Of a DNA stretch of 64,000 nucleotides, positions 1-10,600 are shown one piece after another. The DNA lies in the NCBI GenBank assembly GCA_028583405.1, contig CM053259.1:16678594-16742593 (forward strand), read 5' to 3'. The translations under genes were made by a program, and so were the position numbers. The notes beneath the pieces were generated by a model. That model ran no database searches. It was not told the origin of the DNA and saw nothing but the letters and a program-made list of their open reading frames with translations. The stretch is from Pogonophryne albipinna (Eukaryota > Chordata > Actinopteri > Perciformes > Artedidraconidae). Numbering within the stretch: the stretch's first letter is position 1; the number at the start of each line of letters is the position of its first letter.

Positions 1-79
1 TTGGAAATGTAAATGCTTTACTTTTACAATAAATTGCTGTCTGACTGAATAGTTCGCTTTTTAGATTAAAAGAAAAGAA

Positions 80-379
80 TTGCTTTGCTTCTACATAAAG
101 CAGCTCCGCTCCGGCCTTCCCGCGCTATGCGCGCGACCTGCAAGTGTTTGTGTTACGTGTGACCTGGGCATTCTGATGAGAGTGATAGATGACTGTGTGC
201 CAGGAGGTTGCAGTTTCAACGAGCGTTGGCTAGCAGAAGACAAATACATGCCATGGCTAAGACGAGGGTCAAGGCCACAAGTAGCCTCCTGCAAAGTTTG
301 CAAAAATAACGATGCGAGAGTCTGCGCTGACGAGCCACATGAAAGGTACGCCGTAGGAGAGCATTTTAGATTAGGCTAA
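80..379 (+). pseudogene. Possible N-terminal zinc-finger fragment of a transposon-derived protein
   Basis: An open stretch whose middle part (about 216-300) encodes FNERWLAEDKYMPWLRRG followed by a CKVCK pair. This resembles the start of fish transposon-derived proteins in which a short FNxxWL-xDKY-W block precedes a Cys-x-x-Cys finger. The downstream His residues of a full finger are not evident and the frame ends at 379, so at best this is a broken fragment. The first part of the frame (80-210) looks non-coding. The family assignment rests on memory of similar fish proteins, so confidence is low. Confidence 0.3.
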
Positions 380-380
380 C

Positions 381-1165
381 GTTGCATGTTACGTTTGTTT
401 AAGCTAACGTTAGCGAGCTGAATAGCGAACTCGATGAGGGATATTAATAATTGCAGGGGATCATTTCAGAGGAGCGTACCTATGTTATGTGCGTTACAGT
501 CACCATCCTGTGGTGTTCAGAGGATGAAGCACTCACGGCATTTCGTGTTATAGTCACGAAATATAATCTATTGATTCGACACAGAGTGATTTTGAAAGCA
601 ATGTATTTCTACTGGTAGTATGTTTCGTGCCTAAACCAAATGTGACTTGCTCTATCGAAATCAGTCACATTGACCCGAAGACACATTTTCGTTTGTATTA
701 CTGGTCTGGGGGAAACTCGCGAGTGTGTGTGTGTGTATTTTTGCGTTTGTGTACCGGGGAAACACTCACAAGAAACACCGGCTGTTGTTATGCTTGCTGT
801 GATGTTACATTAGTCCGTTCTCTGCTTGTAATTATGCCGAAGCTTCAAAGTTGTATTTATCATCTGAATTTGCCGAAACAAGTTTAATATTCTGAAAGCC
901 AATACTTTGTTTATTTGAAAACAGATGAAAACAAACTGTCTTTTATATAAAATTGAAGTATTAAACAAGTAAAACTACATTTTGCTTTAATCCCAGGTAG
1001 TTGTAGAATGAACACAGTCTTCCTTTGAAGATGTATAAGTCAGGTGTCTTGAGGAGTCAACATTACCTACAAATCATTGGACACACTTGTAAATATTATT
1101 TTCCACTTGTTACCATTGTGAGTCTATTTTTATGCAGCTCTGCTGATTTTGTGGCTACAATTCAG
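381..1165. other. Unassigned AT-rich sequence
   Basis: No conserved reading frame, inverted repeat or known element end was recognised here. Short open frames (for example 627-887) lack any family-like motif. Confidence 0.5.
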
Positions 1166-1187
1166 ACTAATACGGTGGAGGTGGAAT

Positions 1188-1767
1188 AAGTACTCAGATC
1201 TTGTACTTGAGTAAAAGTACAAGTACTCAGATCTTGTAGTGAAATTATAAGTACTCAGATCTTGTACTTCAGTAAAAGTAGAAGTACTCAGATCTTGTAC
1301 TTGAGTAAAAGTAGAAGTACTCAGATCTTGTACTTGAGTAAAAGTAGAAGTACTCAGATCTTGTACTTGAGTAAAAGTAGAAGTACTCAGATCTGGTACT
1401 TGAGTAAAAGTAGAAGTACTCAGATCTTGTAGTAAAAGTAGAAGTACTCAGATCTTGTACTTGAGTAAAAGTAGAAGTACTCAGATCTTGTACTTGAGTA
1501 AAAGTAGAAGTACTCAGATCTTGTACTTGAGTAAAAGTAGAAGTACTCAGATATTGTACTTGAGTAAAAGTAGAAGTACTCAGATCTTGTAGTAAAAGTA
1601 GAAGTACTCAGATCATGTACTTGAGTAAAAGTAGAAGTACTCAGATCTTGTAGTAAAAGTAGAAGTACTCAGATCTTGTACTTGAGTAAAAGTAGAAGTA
1701 CTCAGATCTTGTACTTGAGTAAATGTAGAAGTACTCAGATCTTGTACTTGAGTAAAAGTAGAAGTAC
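1188..1767. repeat. 33-bp minisatellite, about 18 units
   Basis: Tandem array of a 33-bp unit made of agtactcagatcttgtact followed by tgagtaaaagtaga. Almost every unit carries an AGATCT site. Several units (near 1430, 1585, 1645) are 28 bp because the five bases cttga are missing. Point variants (agatctgg, agatattg, agatcatg) also occur. Open frames over the array on the - strand are simple translations of the repeat, not genes. Confidence 0.95.
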
Positions 1768-2105
1768 CAGAGTGTAGGAATACTCTGTTACAGTAAAAGT
1801 CCTGCATTCAAAATGTTCCTCAAGTAAAAGTAGAAAAGTATTCTCATCAATAGTGAAAGACAGTAAAAGTAGTCGTTGTGCAGATTGGTCCATTTCAGAA
1901 TAATATATATGATATGTTTTATAATGATTGATCATGAAAGTGTTCTCAAAGCTGGTGAAGGTGCAGCTAGTTTGAATGACTTTGTAGACTGCAGGGTAGC
2001 TGGTGGATTTACTCCAGGTGGAACTAAAGTCTGATTCAACACTTGATTAGATTTCACATCATTCATCCAGATCTGTAAAGTAACTAAAGGGATTAAATAC
2101 ATGTA

Positions 2106-2243
2106 GTGGAGGAAAAGTACACCATGTACCTCTGAACTGTAGAGGAGAAGAAGTACACCATGTACCTCTGAACTGTAGAGGAGGAAAAGTACACCATGTA
2201 CCTCTGAACTGTAGAGGAGGAAAAGTACACCATGTACCTCTGA
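2106..2243. repeat. 36-bp minisatellite, about 4 units
   Basis: Four near-identical copies of a 36-bp unit beginning aggaggaaaagtacaccatg and ending ctgaactgtag. The second copy has agaagaag in place of aggaaaag. It lies in the same dispersed repeat as the 33-bp array. Confidence 0.92.
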
Positions 2244-2777
2244 CTTATGTTCACTGCCAACCTCAACAATAGTAATCAATAATGTATTGAAAAGTTATTT
2301 GGCTGATTGTTTTATATCGGCTCAGCCAGGTTATATGAGAGGCCCAGTCTACGTACAGGTCACTCATTTTGAAATATTAAACTTAGTTTTCTTTTCTTTA
2401 ATTGTTCCTCCTCGTGTAGAAGGCTATCACGAAACACACATTTGGTTGTTTATAGCATAAAGAACATCTGATTTAATGTGAGGTAGGGAAATAATCATTT
2501 GAGTATGTGTATATAAATATGTAATTTACAACAGCTGTAAGATGCTTGAAAAGCTTGAAAATGCACCTTGAAAATGCTTGAAAAGTGCTTGAATTTGACT
2601 TTGGAAAAGGTGTAAGAATCCTGAATCACAAAGTGCTTTTGAAAGTGCCTGCCCTTTCCAAATGGCTTCCAATGGAGCTTTCCTAGATAGTTTGATGAAA
2701 CCGTCTGATTCAGGTTAGTAATGCTCCATCACATGTTCTACATCTAAAAGGGTGAATCTTTAACTGAAGCTTGACTT
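2244..2777. other. Unassigned stretch with a short dispersed motif
   Basis: No gene seen. Positions about 2641-2720 resemble 36758-36830 (shared gcctgccct-ttccaaatgg, tttccaatg and agtttgatgaaaccgtctg/tctatgtaaccatctgg blocks), so part of this stretch belongs to a dispersed repeat. Confidence 0.5.
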
Positions 2778-2925
2778 TAAAGCAACCCAACGGAAGTTTC
2801 ATGTACGTTTAGTTCTTTCATTCGTAGCTCGAGCTGCGGGGGTGCTAGAGACGGGAGTATGTTGATACGACCTTCCTAGCCGGAGTTATGGCCGCATTTT
2901 ACAATAAACTTCCGTTGGGTCGCTT
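2778..2925. mobile_element. Short inverted-repeat MITE
   Basis: About 148 bp with terminal inverted repeats: the left end reads agcaacccaacggaagttt, and the right end reads aaacttccgttgggtcgctt, its near-exact reverse complement. Both ends sit next to TTAA/TTTAA, which could be a TTAA-type target site. No coding capacity. Confidence 0.7.
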
Positions 2926-2928
2926 AAA

Positions 2929-3017
2929 AATAAATATCGCAATTCGAATCGCAATCGCAATATTTGTCAGAAAAATCGCAATTCGATTTTTTCCCAAAAT
3001 CGTGCAGCCCTACTGTG
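2929..3017 (-). mobile_element. One end of a hAT-type non-autonomous element
   Basis: Read on the - strand, this begins cagtagggctgcacgatttt and continues with alternating aatcgcaatt blocks, a common fish hAT-type terminus. Only this end is present. The other side abuts the short MITE at 2778-2925, suggesting interruption or truncation. Confidence 0.55.
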
Positions 3018-3095
3018 AAGTCACATTCTTTTTCAACTTCAAATGAAACACAGAGGCCAAAACAATTAAGCAACGGAAAATGCAGTTCAATCACT

Positions 3096-3947
3096 AGCAT
3101 TGCAATCTTTGAACAAGGTTGGCCTTTTGTGTCGGTTCAATCATTTCAACCAGATACGAGTTCTTGTAGAGACTGAGCTGGAGGGTGGACAAGATTTCAG
3201 TATCGTCTGATTGAGCAGACGCTGCTTCTTCACAGACGGTAAAGATGTATTCTTGGACACCATCATCAGGTATTGGGATGACCTTGATAGTTGTCAAATC
3301 TTCAAGGTCAGCCGTGGATGTCAGGTTGACTAGTGCATCTCCAATGTCTCTGTCTTGATATTGCATTCTAAAACGTCCACCTATAGAGTGCCACAGTGAC
3401 GCGTCCTAAAACCCGGAAGTAAGTCAGCATTTTACCACTTCCGGTTCCTTCGACAAAAAAGCAATGCAATTTCTCCATAGGATTTAGGAAAATAGCTAGA
3501 AATAAGGTCTGTGGTTGAGACACATTTAAGAGACGGATCACGTTTTGTTCAGCCAGATAATATCCACATGTCTACCCTACTTTTATAATTTTCGAATCAT
3601 ATATCTATTGATCATAAATCCATCAATTAGATTTATGATCCGGCTCAACAAAACGTGATCCGTCTCTTAAATGTGTCTCAACCACAAACCTTATTTCCAG
3701 CTATTTTACAAAATCCTATGGAGAAATGGCATTGCTCTTTTGTCGAGGGAACCGGAAGGAGTTTACTTCCGGGTTTTAGGACGCGTCACTGTGGCTCTCT
3801 ATTTCACACACTTTCCTGACTTCATCAGTAAGTCCATTGTCTCTGGAATTCCATCAGGCAGAACGGGCTTCCTGGTGTCATCGGGATTCAGAAGAATTTG
3901 TAATTTGGCTGGCGTTTTCACGGTCATGTCAGGCAACCCAAAAGGAA
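3096..3947 (-). pseudogene. Broken PB1-like / SAMD3-like exon, split by a MITE
   Basis: On the - strand a splice-acceptor-like tttttccag ends at 3948. An ATG at 3927 opens MTVKTPAKLQILLNPDDTR followed by KPVLPDGIPETMDLL. After the inserted element (3385-3798) the protein resumes as RMQYQDRDIGDALVNLTST and runs on through a stretch containing TTIKVIP and an acidic EEAASAQSDDTEIL tail to a stop near 3096. This order (LP-GIPET, MQYQD-D, LTS, IKV) fits the PB1-like N-terminal domain of a large fish multicopy family often labelled SAMD3-like. Two lesions are visible. One is the MITE. The other is a 1-bp frameshift just after GIPETMDLL: the frame joining to the second half reads DEVRKVCEI one base over. 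Family name is from memory; the lesions are seen directly. Confidence 0.65.
3385..3798. mobile_element. 414-bp MITE inserted in the exon
   Basis: Terminal inverted repeats of over 30 bp: the left end contains ccacagtgacgcgtcctaaa and the right end contains tttaggacgcgtcactgtgg. Subterminal sequences also pair (ccggaagtaa / ttacttccgg). The flanks carry a 4-bp direct repeat CTAT (3381-3384 and 3799-3802). Removing the element and one CTAT joins the interrupted codons of the surrounding exon in frame. No transposase frame. A shorter relative lies at 47505-47717. Superfamily unclear. Confidence 0.85.
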
Positions 3948-4253
3948 CTGGAAAAAACAAGAACATAAACAATGATATTAGTAATAGTGCAATGATACAC
4001 CGACGACTGAATGTCAGTGTATGTCTCACAATAGTGACATGCCTGGAATGACAGAGCAAATTATTGCCACAAGTTGCTCTTGTTCAATAAACATACAGAC
4101 GTGAGGATTGACTTTACATGCAACAATATTAATGAAGTGCAGTCTTGTATAATACATACTTTTTCTCATTTAACTTTAATATTTTAAATGACCTTACTTA
4201 ACATTTGGGTACCTAACTAGATATATTATCACTTGAGATTAGAGTAGAGTAAT

Positions 4254-4537
4254 GCAGCGTCCACACGGCAGCGTGCGTTGCAGCTAAATTCAATCACATC
4301 GATCTCCCGCCCCGGACACACAAGCACGCGGTTTGATTGGCTAGAGCTTGTACTGGCATATCATTTATTGGCTGACGCTTCCGTCGAAGCTTGAAAAGTT
4401 GAACTTTTCTCAACCTTTGAAGCGAGCAACGGAGGCAAAGTGAAGCGACGGAAGCACAATGCAGTTCGGCAAAGCGTGCCGTCAAAGTGAATGGGAAGCT
4501 GCGTTGAAGCTTCAACCAGGGTTCAAGTTATAAACTG

Positions 4538-4579
<42 letters not shown>

Positions 4580-4898
4580 TTCAACTACGCACACACATCA
4601 TCTTGGCTCACGCAGCACGCTCACAGGCATAGATTGCGCAACCTTGGAAGTGCAGTGCAGGCATTTTGTCATTCCAGAGATGCGTAGTTCTTTTGGAAAA
4701 CATGTTTTGAGTTTAGCCTATTCACCTCGTTATCATAAATAATACTCATTACATTGACACATGCATTATTTTTAATAAAAATAATGGTTGTTGGTAATGT
4801 ATTAGCGACCCACACAGATGTATGATTTCACTGCGTCCGTTGGCTCCCACATAACTCGAACCCTGGCTTCAACGCACGCTGCGGTGTGGACGGGCCGT
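4254..4898. mobile_element. Inverted-repeat MITE containing a CA tract
   Basis: The left end reads gtccacacggcagcgtgcg and the right end reads cgcacgctgcggtgtggac, inverted copies with one mismatch. The interior includes a (CA)n run at about 4543-4573. The open frame on the - strand (4294-4515) lies in the left half and has no protein-like motif. Confidence 0.75.
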
Positions 4899-4973
4899 AA
4901 GTCTCCATTTTGGGGTTTTCAATCCTTTTTAAAACGTACATGAAAACTACTTGCAGTTCATTTTGGAACTTAC

Positions 4974-5014
4974 CAAATCAGCATACATTGTGCCCTTCAG
5001 TGGAAACAGCAAAC
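4974..5014 (-). other. Candidate small exon of the broken - strand gene
   Basis: A 41-bp segment bounded on the - strand by tgtgtttacag (acceptor) and gtaagttcc (donor). It lies upstream of the acceptor at 3947. It could be a 5' exon of the PB1-like gene, but splicing it directly to 3947 does not keep an open frame into MTVKTP, so it would be untranslated or belong to a decayed transcript. Transcript evidence is absent. Confidence 0.3.
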
Positions 5015-5830
5015 CTGTAAACACAAAGGAAATAAATAAACAAGGTGTATTTAAACAATCTTAACCCAGCATAAATCACACACCCTCACCCTCAAAGCAT
5101 GGTCAACAAGACGGGCAGCGTGATACAAGGAGATTCGGGTTGTTTCCCCCTCCCCACTGTTTACAGTCCCCTCTCCGGAGCGGCGTGGTCCGAGTGCGGG
5201 TTGCTGCAGAGCAGAGATACACCTTCAGCCACATAACTATAGCGGTCCGGGAGCTTTAATAACGGCTCTCCAAAATTGTAAACATCTCTAACGCTGGCTG
5301 TTAGTGTATTTAATATGCTTCGGTGTTTTTTTATGAGCGCAGCACGCATTGAAAATGACCTGGTTAAACAGCTTAAAAACTAGCTAGCACGTAGCTAAAC
5401 TTGCATAAGGTAATTTATATGGGGCTATTTAGCCCCATATAAAATACCTTAAGTGAAACCAATATAACATTTGCTACTATTTAAACTTTTCACTAGTCAA
5501 ACCGACACAACAAAAAACCGCCACTTGCATGATAAATGTATGAAAGTTATCTGGTTAAGCCATCCTTAAAAAATGGTTACACGTGGTTAAACGTTGCTAG
5601 CTAACACATAGCCAAATACAAAGACAGATGGTAAATTAGTTGTTTATCTTGACACGACACTAAATGGATAAACATTTAAATATAGTTTAAAACAAAAAAA
5701 TGAACCATTTCAAATCCTTACCTTATTTAAAAGGGTTTTTGGGTCAGACACTCACAGACAGTGGGTAGCGGTGTAATGGCGGCTGCAACAAATCTTGAAG
5801 TCACCTTGCTTTGAAGTGAAAATAACGATT
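5015..5830. other. Unassigned; possible 5' region of the - strand gene
   Basis: No clear gene. On the - strand an aaataag-gtaagg donor-like site at 5722/5721 follows a cagccgccatt-containing stretch (5722-5810) that could be a first untranslated exon. The palindrome at 5406-5451 is listed separately. Confidence 0.25.
5406..5451. repeat. Near-perfect 22-bp palindrome (hairpin)
   Basis: The left arm reads taaggtaatttatatggggc and is followed by ta, a tt loop, and the inverse arm ending ataaaatacctta. One mismatch in 22 pairs and a 2-nt loop. This could be a tiny palindromic MITE relic or a cruciform-prone site. Confidence 0.75.
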
Positions 5831-6179
5831 TAGGTTGAATATTGTTTTTAAGTTATTTCAGGGGGGATGTGTTTTGCTTCTGGGCAAACGGAAAAAATCA
5901 TGTCAAAAACGGAAACCATGATTCTTAATTAGACCAATTTAAAAATGTACTTTGATTAAATGACACAGTCGTTGCACTTTTTTCAGTGCATATGAAACAG
6001 AACTGTAAACAGATTTACTTTTTCTTTATGGATTTTACAAATCACCCTTTTAAACTTTATTATTTTTTTACTGTCATATAGTATTTCATACCTGTTTTTC
6101 ATGTATTCTCTTATTTTTTTATAACTATAATGATCATATAAACGTGTGCCTCGGAAATAATTGTTGTCATTAATGGTGA

Positions 6180-6480
6180 CCAAAACGTTTGAGAACCACT
6201 GAGATAACACTGAGAGTCCGTTAGTTCACTGAGCCTCTCAGTCTGACAGGAGAGGACTCTCCTCCACTTTGTTGTTGAAAAAACTCCTTATATCCGTTAG
6301 CGTAACTCGCTAGCACCAGAAGCTAACAACAACAATCTCTCTCTCGCTCGCGCACGCACACAAAATGGCTCGTTTCACACACACACACAGAACCAAGCTT
6401 TAATGAAACACAGAGACCCAGACGTAATAGTACTGTACTGTATCATATTATTTTCGAATCAATAATTTTTTTAATTATGA
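6180..6480. mobile_element. Fragment related to the hAT-type element at 59532-61237
   Basis: Positions about 6265-6360 share ctccttatatccgttagcg, a following gctagcaccaga-gctaacaacaacaa block and a tctctctctcgctcgc tract with 60900-60985, which lies inside the hAT-type element near the right end. No terminal repeats are visible here, so it is a fragment. Confidence 0.55.
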
Positions 6481-6599
6481 TTTTTTTTTTTTATCTTTTT
6501 TTTTTTGGAACCATTTTTCCTCCTGGTCTCTCGCGCCCCCGCCTATCATGCCACTGCGACCCCCAGGGGCAGTGACATTGAGGACAGTGAAGGTCAAGA

Positions 6600-6716
6600 T
6601 AGGGTTAGGCACACAGACACACACACATAGACACACATAGACACACACATAGACACACATAGACACACACACAGACACACCCACACACACAGAGACATAC
6701 ACACATACACACTGCA
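6600..6716. repeat. Imperfect (CA)n with AGACACA interruptions
   Basis: Runs of acacacac broken by tagacacacatagac and similar phrases. It directly precedes the truncated L2 LINE. Confidence 0.9.
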
Positions 6717-6722
6717 AACATC

Positions 6723-7298
6723 GCTGCTACAACCCGTTGCTGCAGATACACGCTTTACAACATCAGGAGGATGCGTCCCCAGCTGACCCAGAAAGCGACG
6801 CAGGTTCTGGTCCAGGCTCTCGTCATCTCACGCCTAGACTACTGCAACTCCCTCCTGGCTGGTCTACCTGCATGTGCCATCCGACCTCTGCAGCTCATCC
6901 AGAATGCAGCTGCTCGGCTGGTCTTCAACCTTCCTAAATTCTCCCACACCACGCCGCTCCTCCGCTGCCTTCACTGGCTTCCAGTAACTGCAAGAATCCA
7001 CTTCAAGACAATGGTACTTGCGTACCATGCTGCGAATGGATCTGGCCCTTCCTACATCCAGGACATGGTTAAACCGTACACCCCAGCACGTGCACTCCGC
7101 TCTGCATCAACCAAACGGCTCGCTGCACCCTCGCTGCGAAGGGGACCCAAGTTCCCATCAGCAAAAACACGTGGGTTTGCTATCCTGGCTCCAAAATGGT
7201 GGAATGAGCTCCCCATTGACATCAGGACAGTAGATAGCTTACACACCTTCCGGCGCAGACTGAAAACTCATCTCTTTCGACTCCACTTCGAGCGATAG
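6723..7298 (+). pseudogene. L2-like LINE, C-terminal part of reverse transcriptase protein
   Basis: The frame carries the 3' end of an L2/CR1-type LINE polyprotein. It reads in frame from about 6732 (RYTLYNIRRMRP) through SRLDYCNSLLAGLP, IRPLQLIQNAAARL and LHWLPVTARIHFK, and ends KTHLFRLHFER before a TAG at 7296-7298. The LDYCNSLL and HWLPV blocks are signatures of the region after the reverse-transcriptase core. The catalytic palm and endonuclease are absent, so this copy is 5'-truncated against the CA tract. The reading frame itself has no stop or shift, suggesting a fairly young insertion. Any ATG in it is not a real start. Confidence 0.9.
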
Positions 7299-7502
7299 AA
7301 CTATTAACAAAGCACTTATATACTAATAAAGAGCTGGCTTATCTAAAGCCAGTTGAGTAGCACTTGAAATGTTTTTGCTCTATGAAGCCTGATGTACTTA
7401 TATGATTCTGTTTTCTTCAAGTTTCTATTTTGTTGGTCGAACGCACTTATTGTAAGTCGCTTTGGATAAAAGCGTCAGCTAAATGCAATGTAATGTAATA
7501 AT

Positions 7503-7505
<3 letters not shown>
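7299..7505 (+). mobile_element. L2 LINE 3' untranslated tail
   Basis: Non-coding end of the LINE just upstream. It finishes with taagtcgctttggataaaag, cgtcagctaaatg and a short (tgtaa)n tail. The same tail occurs at the ends of the SINEs at 50025-50222 and 59049-59225, and in reverse at 14569-14776. Confidence 0.88.
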
Positions 7506-7543
<38 letters not shown>

Positions 7544-7580
7544 ACACACACACACACACAGAGACATACACACATACACA

Positions 7581-7615
<35 letters not shown>

Positions 7616-7616
7616 T
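7506..7616. repeat. (CA)n microsatellite
   Basis: Over 100 bp of acacac with a few t and gag interruptions, directly abutting the LINE tail. The CVCVCV-type reading frames over it are artefacts. Confidence 0.95.
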
Positions 7617-10600
7617 CAACCCCTGGTTGAGGGGTGTGGGGGGGTCACATTTTATAATTGATATAATATCAGGGTCCAGGGACCACAAAGCTCCTAAAAC
7701 ACATGGTGAAACATTTTTCCTCCCAAAATAAAAAGTCATGCCATAGAGGGTTAATTGGGTAGTTAAGATGGTAAGATAAAGATACGTTGACAGGAAATGG
7801 TGAGGGGGGTGACAAGTATAGGCATCTGATACAACAATGTAAAAGTGTAAACAAGTTCTTAATTTTAACCTACATGTATATAAGACTAGTGAATATTGGG
7901 CTGGATGTGTTTTTGTACTCTCCTGTGATTGAGAATGTCTATTGAACATTAATGTAAAAAACACAAGCAGCCTTCTATGTGATTTAAAAAGTACACATTT
8001 TAAAACACTTAATGCACAGAAAATATGCTTTTAGCTTGAAGCGATATAACATTTATTCATCATTAGGGAAATCTGCGCCTGCTGGATGACAAGCTCACTT
8101 AAATCATGATTGTGATAGCCCATCAGTTGCTCCCAGGCTTAGAGTAGGGAGTTCGTGTTTCAAACTTGGCAGGTTGACACTAACTTAAATCATTTCAGTG
8201 GGAGTCATGCATGCATATCCCTGTGCATCATTCTGGCATGTAACCTGCGTATCGTCATGCATAATGCATACACAAGACATTTGCATGCTCATGTTGGCAC
8301 ACACACATCCCCTCACCATGCATCATCATTCATTCATGATTACACTAAGGCCTCCAAGATGCTTTACATTTCAGTCTATGCAAAAATATGACAAATCTCT
8401 GAGAATTCTTCACACATCTTAATAATGGCAGCTGTCCATTGATTGACACACAGTTATATTGAGTGTGTTTGTGCTTGATGAGGTTCAGGTAAGAGGTACA
8501 GCCGGTCCACAGAGTGTTTGGCACAGAGTGTGTCTGCAGTGTGTGATGCCGACAGTCCTGAGCCCAGGGCGGACTCAGGCTGTCTGCCTACCTGTCTCTG
8601 CCACTATCTGCTGCTTTTAATTCATACACTGGCTCCCAGAATCTATTTTGCAATGCTGTTAAAAAAAGGCTCCACTAGGCAAAGACTGACGAAACTGTAA
8701 ATCAGTGTTTCAGTGGGATTAGAATGTTGTGAAGGGTGGTAATACATTGATTTGATATCAATATCGGATATGAGACTGTCTTCTGACTGATTCTGAAGAG
8801 CTGTCTTTTCTTGGTTGTAAAGACTGCATTACAATACAAGGATTACATTTTTCCGAATACACCAGCTGCTCTATCATTGGTAGCATAGTTGTGTACAGTT
8901 GTGTACAGTAAGTATTCATGTTAGCATGTCTGTGTTACATGTTATTAACCTGGTCTGCAGCTGTAAAGGAGCACCACTGAAAATGCATAAACGCTCTCGG
9001 GAACAGTGGGAAAGTGATTTATCAGCCACAGTGGGATGACTTGTTTTCTTTGCCCTTCCTACAGTTTTCATGCTCTCTAGATAAATAAACTGCCATGGGC
9101 TAACTCGGTGTGCGCTGCACTACAGATACATTGGACACTGCCTCAGGCTATGTATACTAATGATGAATGTTTTTTTATTTTACATCATAAATGGATTACC
9201 GCAGGGCTAACAAAAGGAACATTTTTATTCATTTTTCAAAGGACAAAATGCATTTAAGAAAGTTCATTTGCTTGATTGCAGCTTTGCATTGCAGCAGCCG
9301 CAGAGCAAAGGTTTACACAGTGCAGTTTGGTAAAACCAGAAGTCAACAATAATCCTGTTCTGTTTAAACCCTGCTATGCACATTTTCTTTGCTGTACCTT
9401 GCGATTTAATTCACTTCATTTTGGATTTAGCTATAACAATAATGACAAACAAATTACATTGTAGGTTGTGTCTTTCAGTTTTAGTTTGTTTATTAAACTG
9501 TATACCCTCAGTCAATTATGAATACTCCTGTCTGTGATACCATCCCACTTTGTGTTTTAATCAAGGCATCCTGGGAGCTTGTGCACACTTATTTACTTAT
9601 CTGCCAGGCACCAACACTCCAGTAGAATATTGCCTTGAATTAACCTAACACCTGCAGTTTGTCTTTTGACCAGTAGAGGGCGTAGTGGTTCTACTGGATG
9701 CTGCATACAAAGACATCATGTGTGCTTTCTGGAGCCAACAGGGTGCTGAAGAGCAGGATCCAGAGAGCTAGCAATTATGCTTTGAGGGTAAAAAAAAAAT
9801 GGAAAGGCTGGCGTGTGAAAATGAAGGGGGCTGAGCTCAAGATTTGACAGGTCTTTCCATTACTGAGAGTCAAGGCACTAACCAGTATTCCAAAACTGGA
9901 GTCATTTTCTTGATGGGACCCTAATTGCATTTAAATCGCTGGTGTTGGCGAGCCTAACTTCACAAAATGTTCCCTCTCTGATTCTCTCACTCTGTTGATT
10001 TTCCCTCTTCATTTTTCACAGTACTCTCCATCACTCGCCTGTCAAAATGTATCACAGAGCATAAACTCAAGACACAGCTACAGCTCTGTAAGAACTGGTT
10101 AAACTCCATTCCGGCGGCGTCACATGGATTCTTGTCAGCTGCTCAATCTTGACACTTCTTAACTTGATTTAACCCTTCGAGTGGAAGGCGACATTATGAA
10201 CAGCCCGTCATTGCCTACACGACACGTTCACAAACAAAGAGGCAAACACTCAAAACCAACCCTGAGGTGGTCTCAATAATCCAGAAGGAGATACTCTCCT
10301 GCCAAAATCACTCATCATTCCCACTTGCTGGTTGCCATGGTGACGCCTCATACATCAATCAAAGTGGCTGAGGAGTGCGTTGGTTGGTGAGAGCTATAAA
10401 CAATATTTTTGAGCTGCAGTAAGGAGATGACATGAAGACAAATTGCTTTGAAATCACCTCAACGTCAGAGGCCATTTCACTCACTATCCCAGTCGTTTAC
10501 AGACCTCTTTTCTTATTCCAAATACTCATATGATTTAGATGTTAGCTTGGCATGATAGCTTTGTTATTGGCAGTGATGGTTGCACCAGCAGGAGTCACAT

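Larger units (their letters stand above)
1170..2260. repeat. Dispersed fish repeat with two internal minisatellites
   Basis: The flanks and the part between the arrays (about 1770-2100) match the pattern of a very common, non-coding fish repeat built from agtaaaagt and gtactc blocks, including the phrases agtcctgcattcaaaatgtt and ccatttcagaataatatat. Both tandem arrays listed separately are expansions of segments of this one element. Orientation and class are not certain. Confidence 0.55.

Noticed and set aside
1188..1767. CRISPR-like array
   Set aside because: Units are head-to-tail without unique spacers, in a vertebrate genome; it is a minisatellite.
1613..1935. Repetitive LSTSTFTQVQD protein on the - strand
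   Set aside because: Translation of the 33-bp minisatellite; no independent coding evidence.
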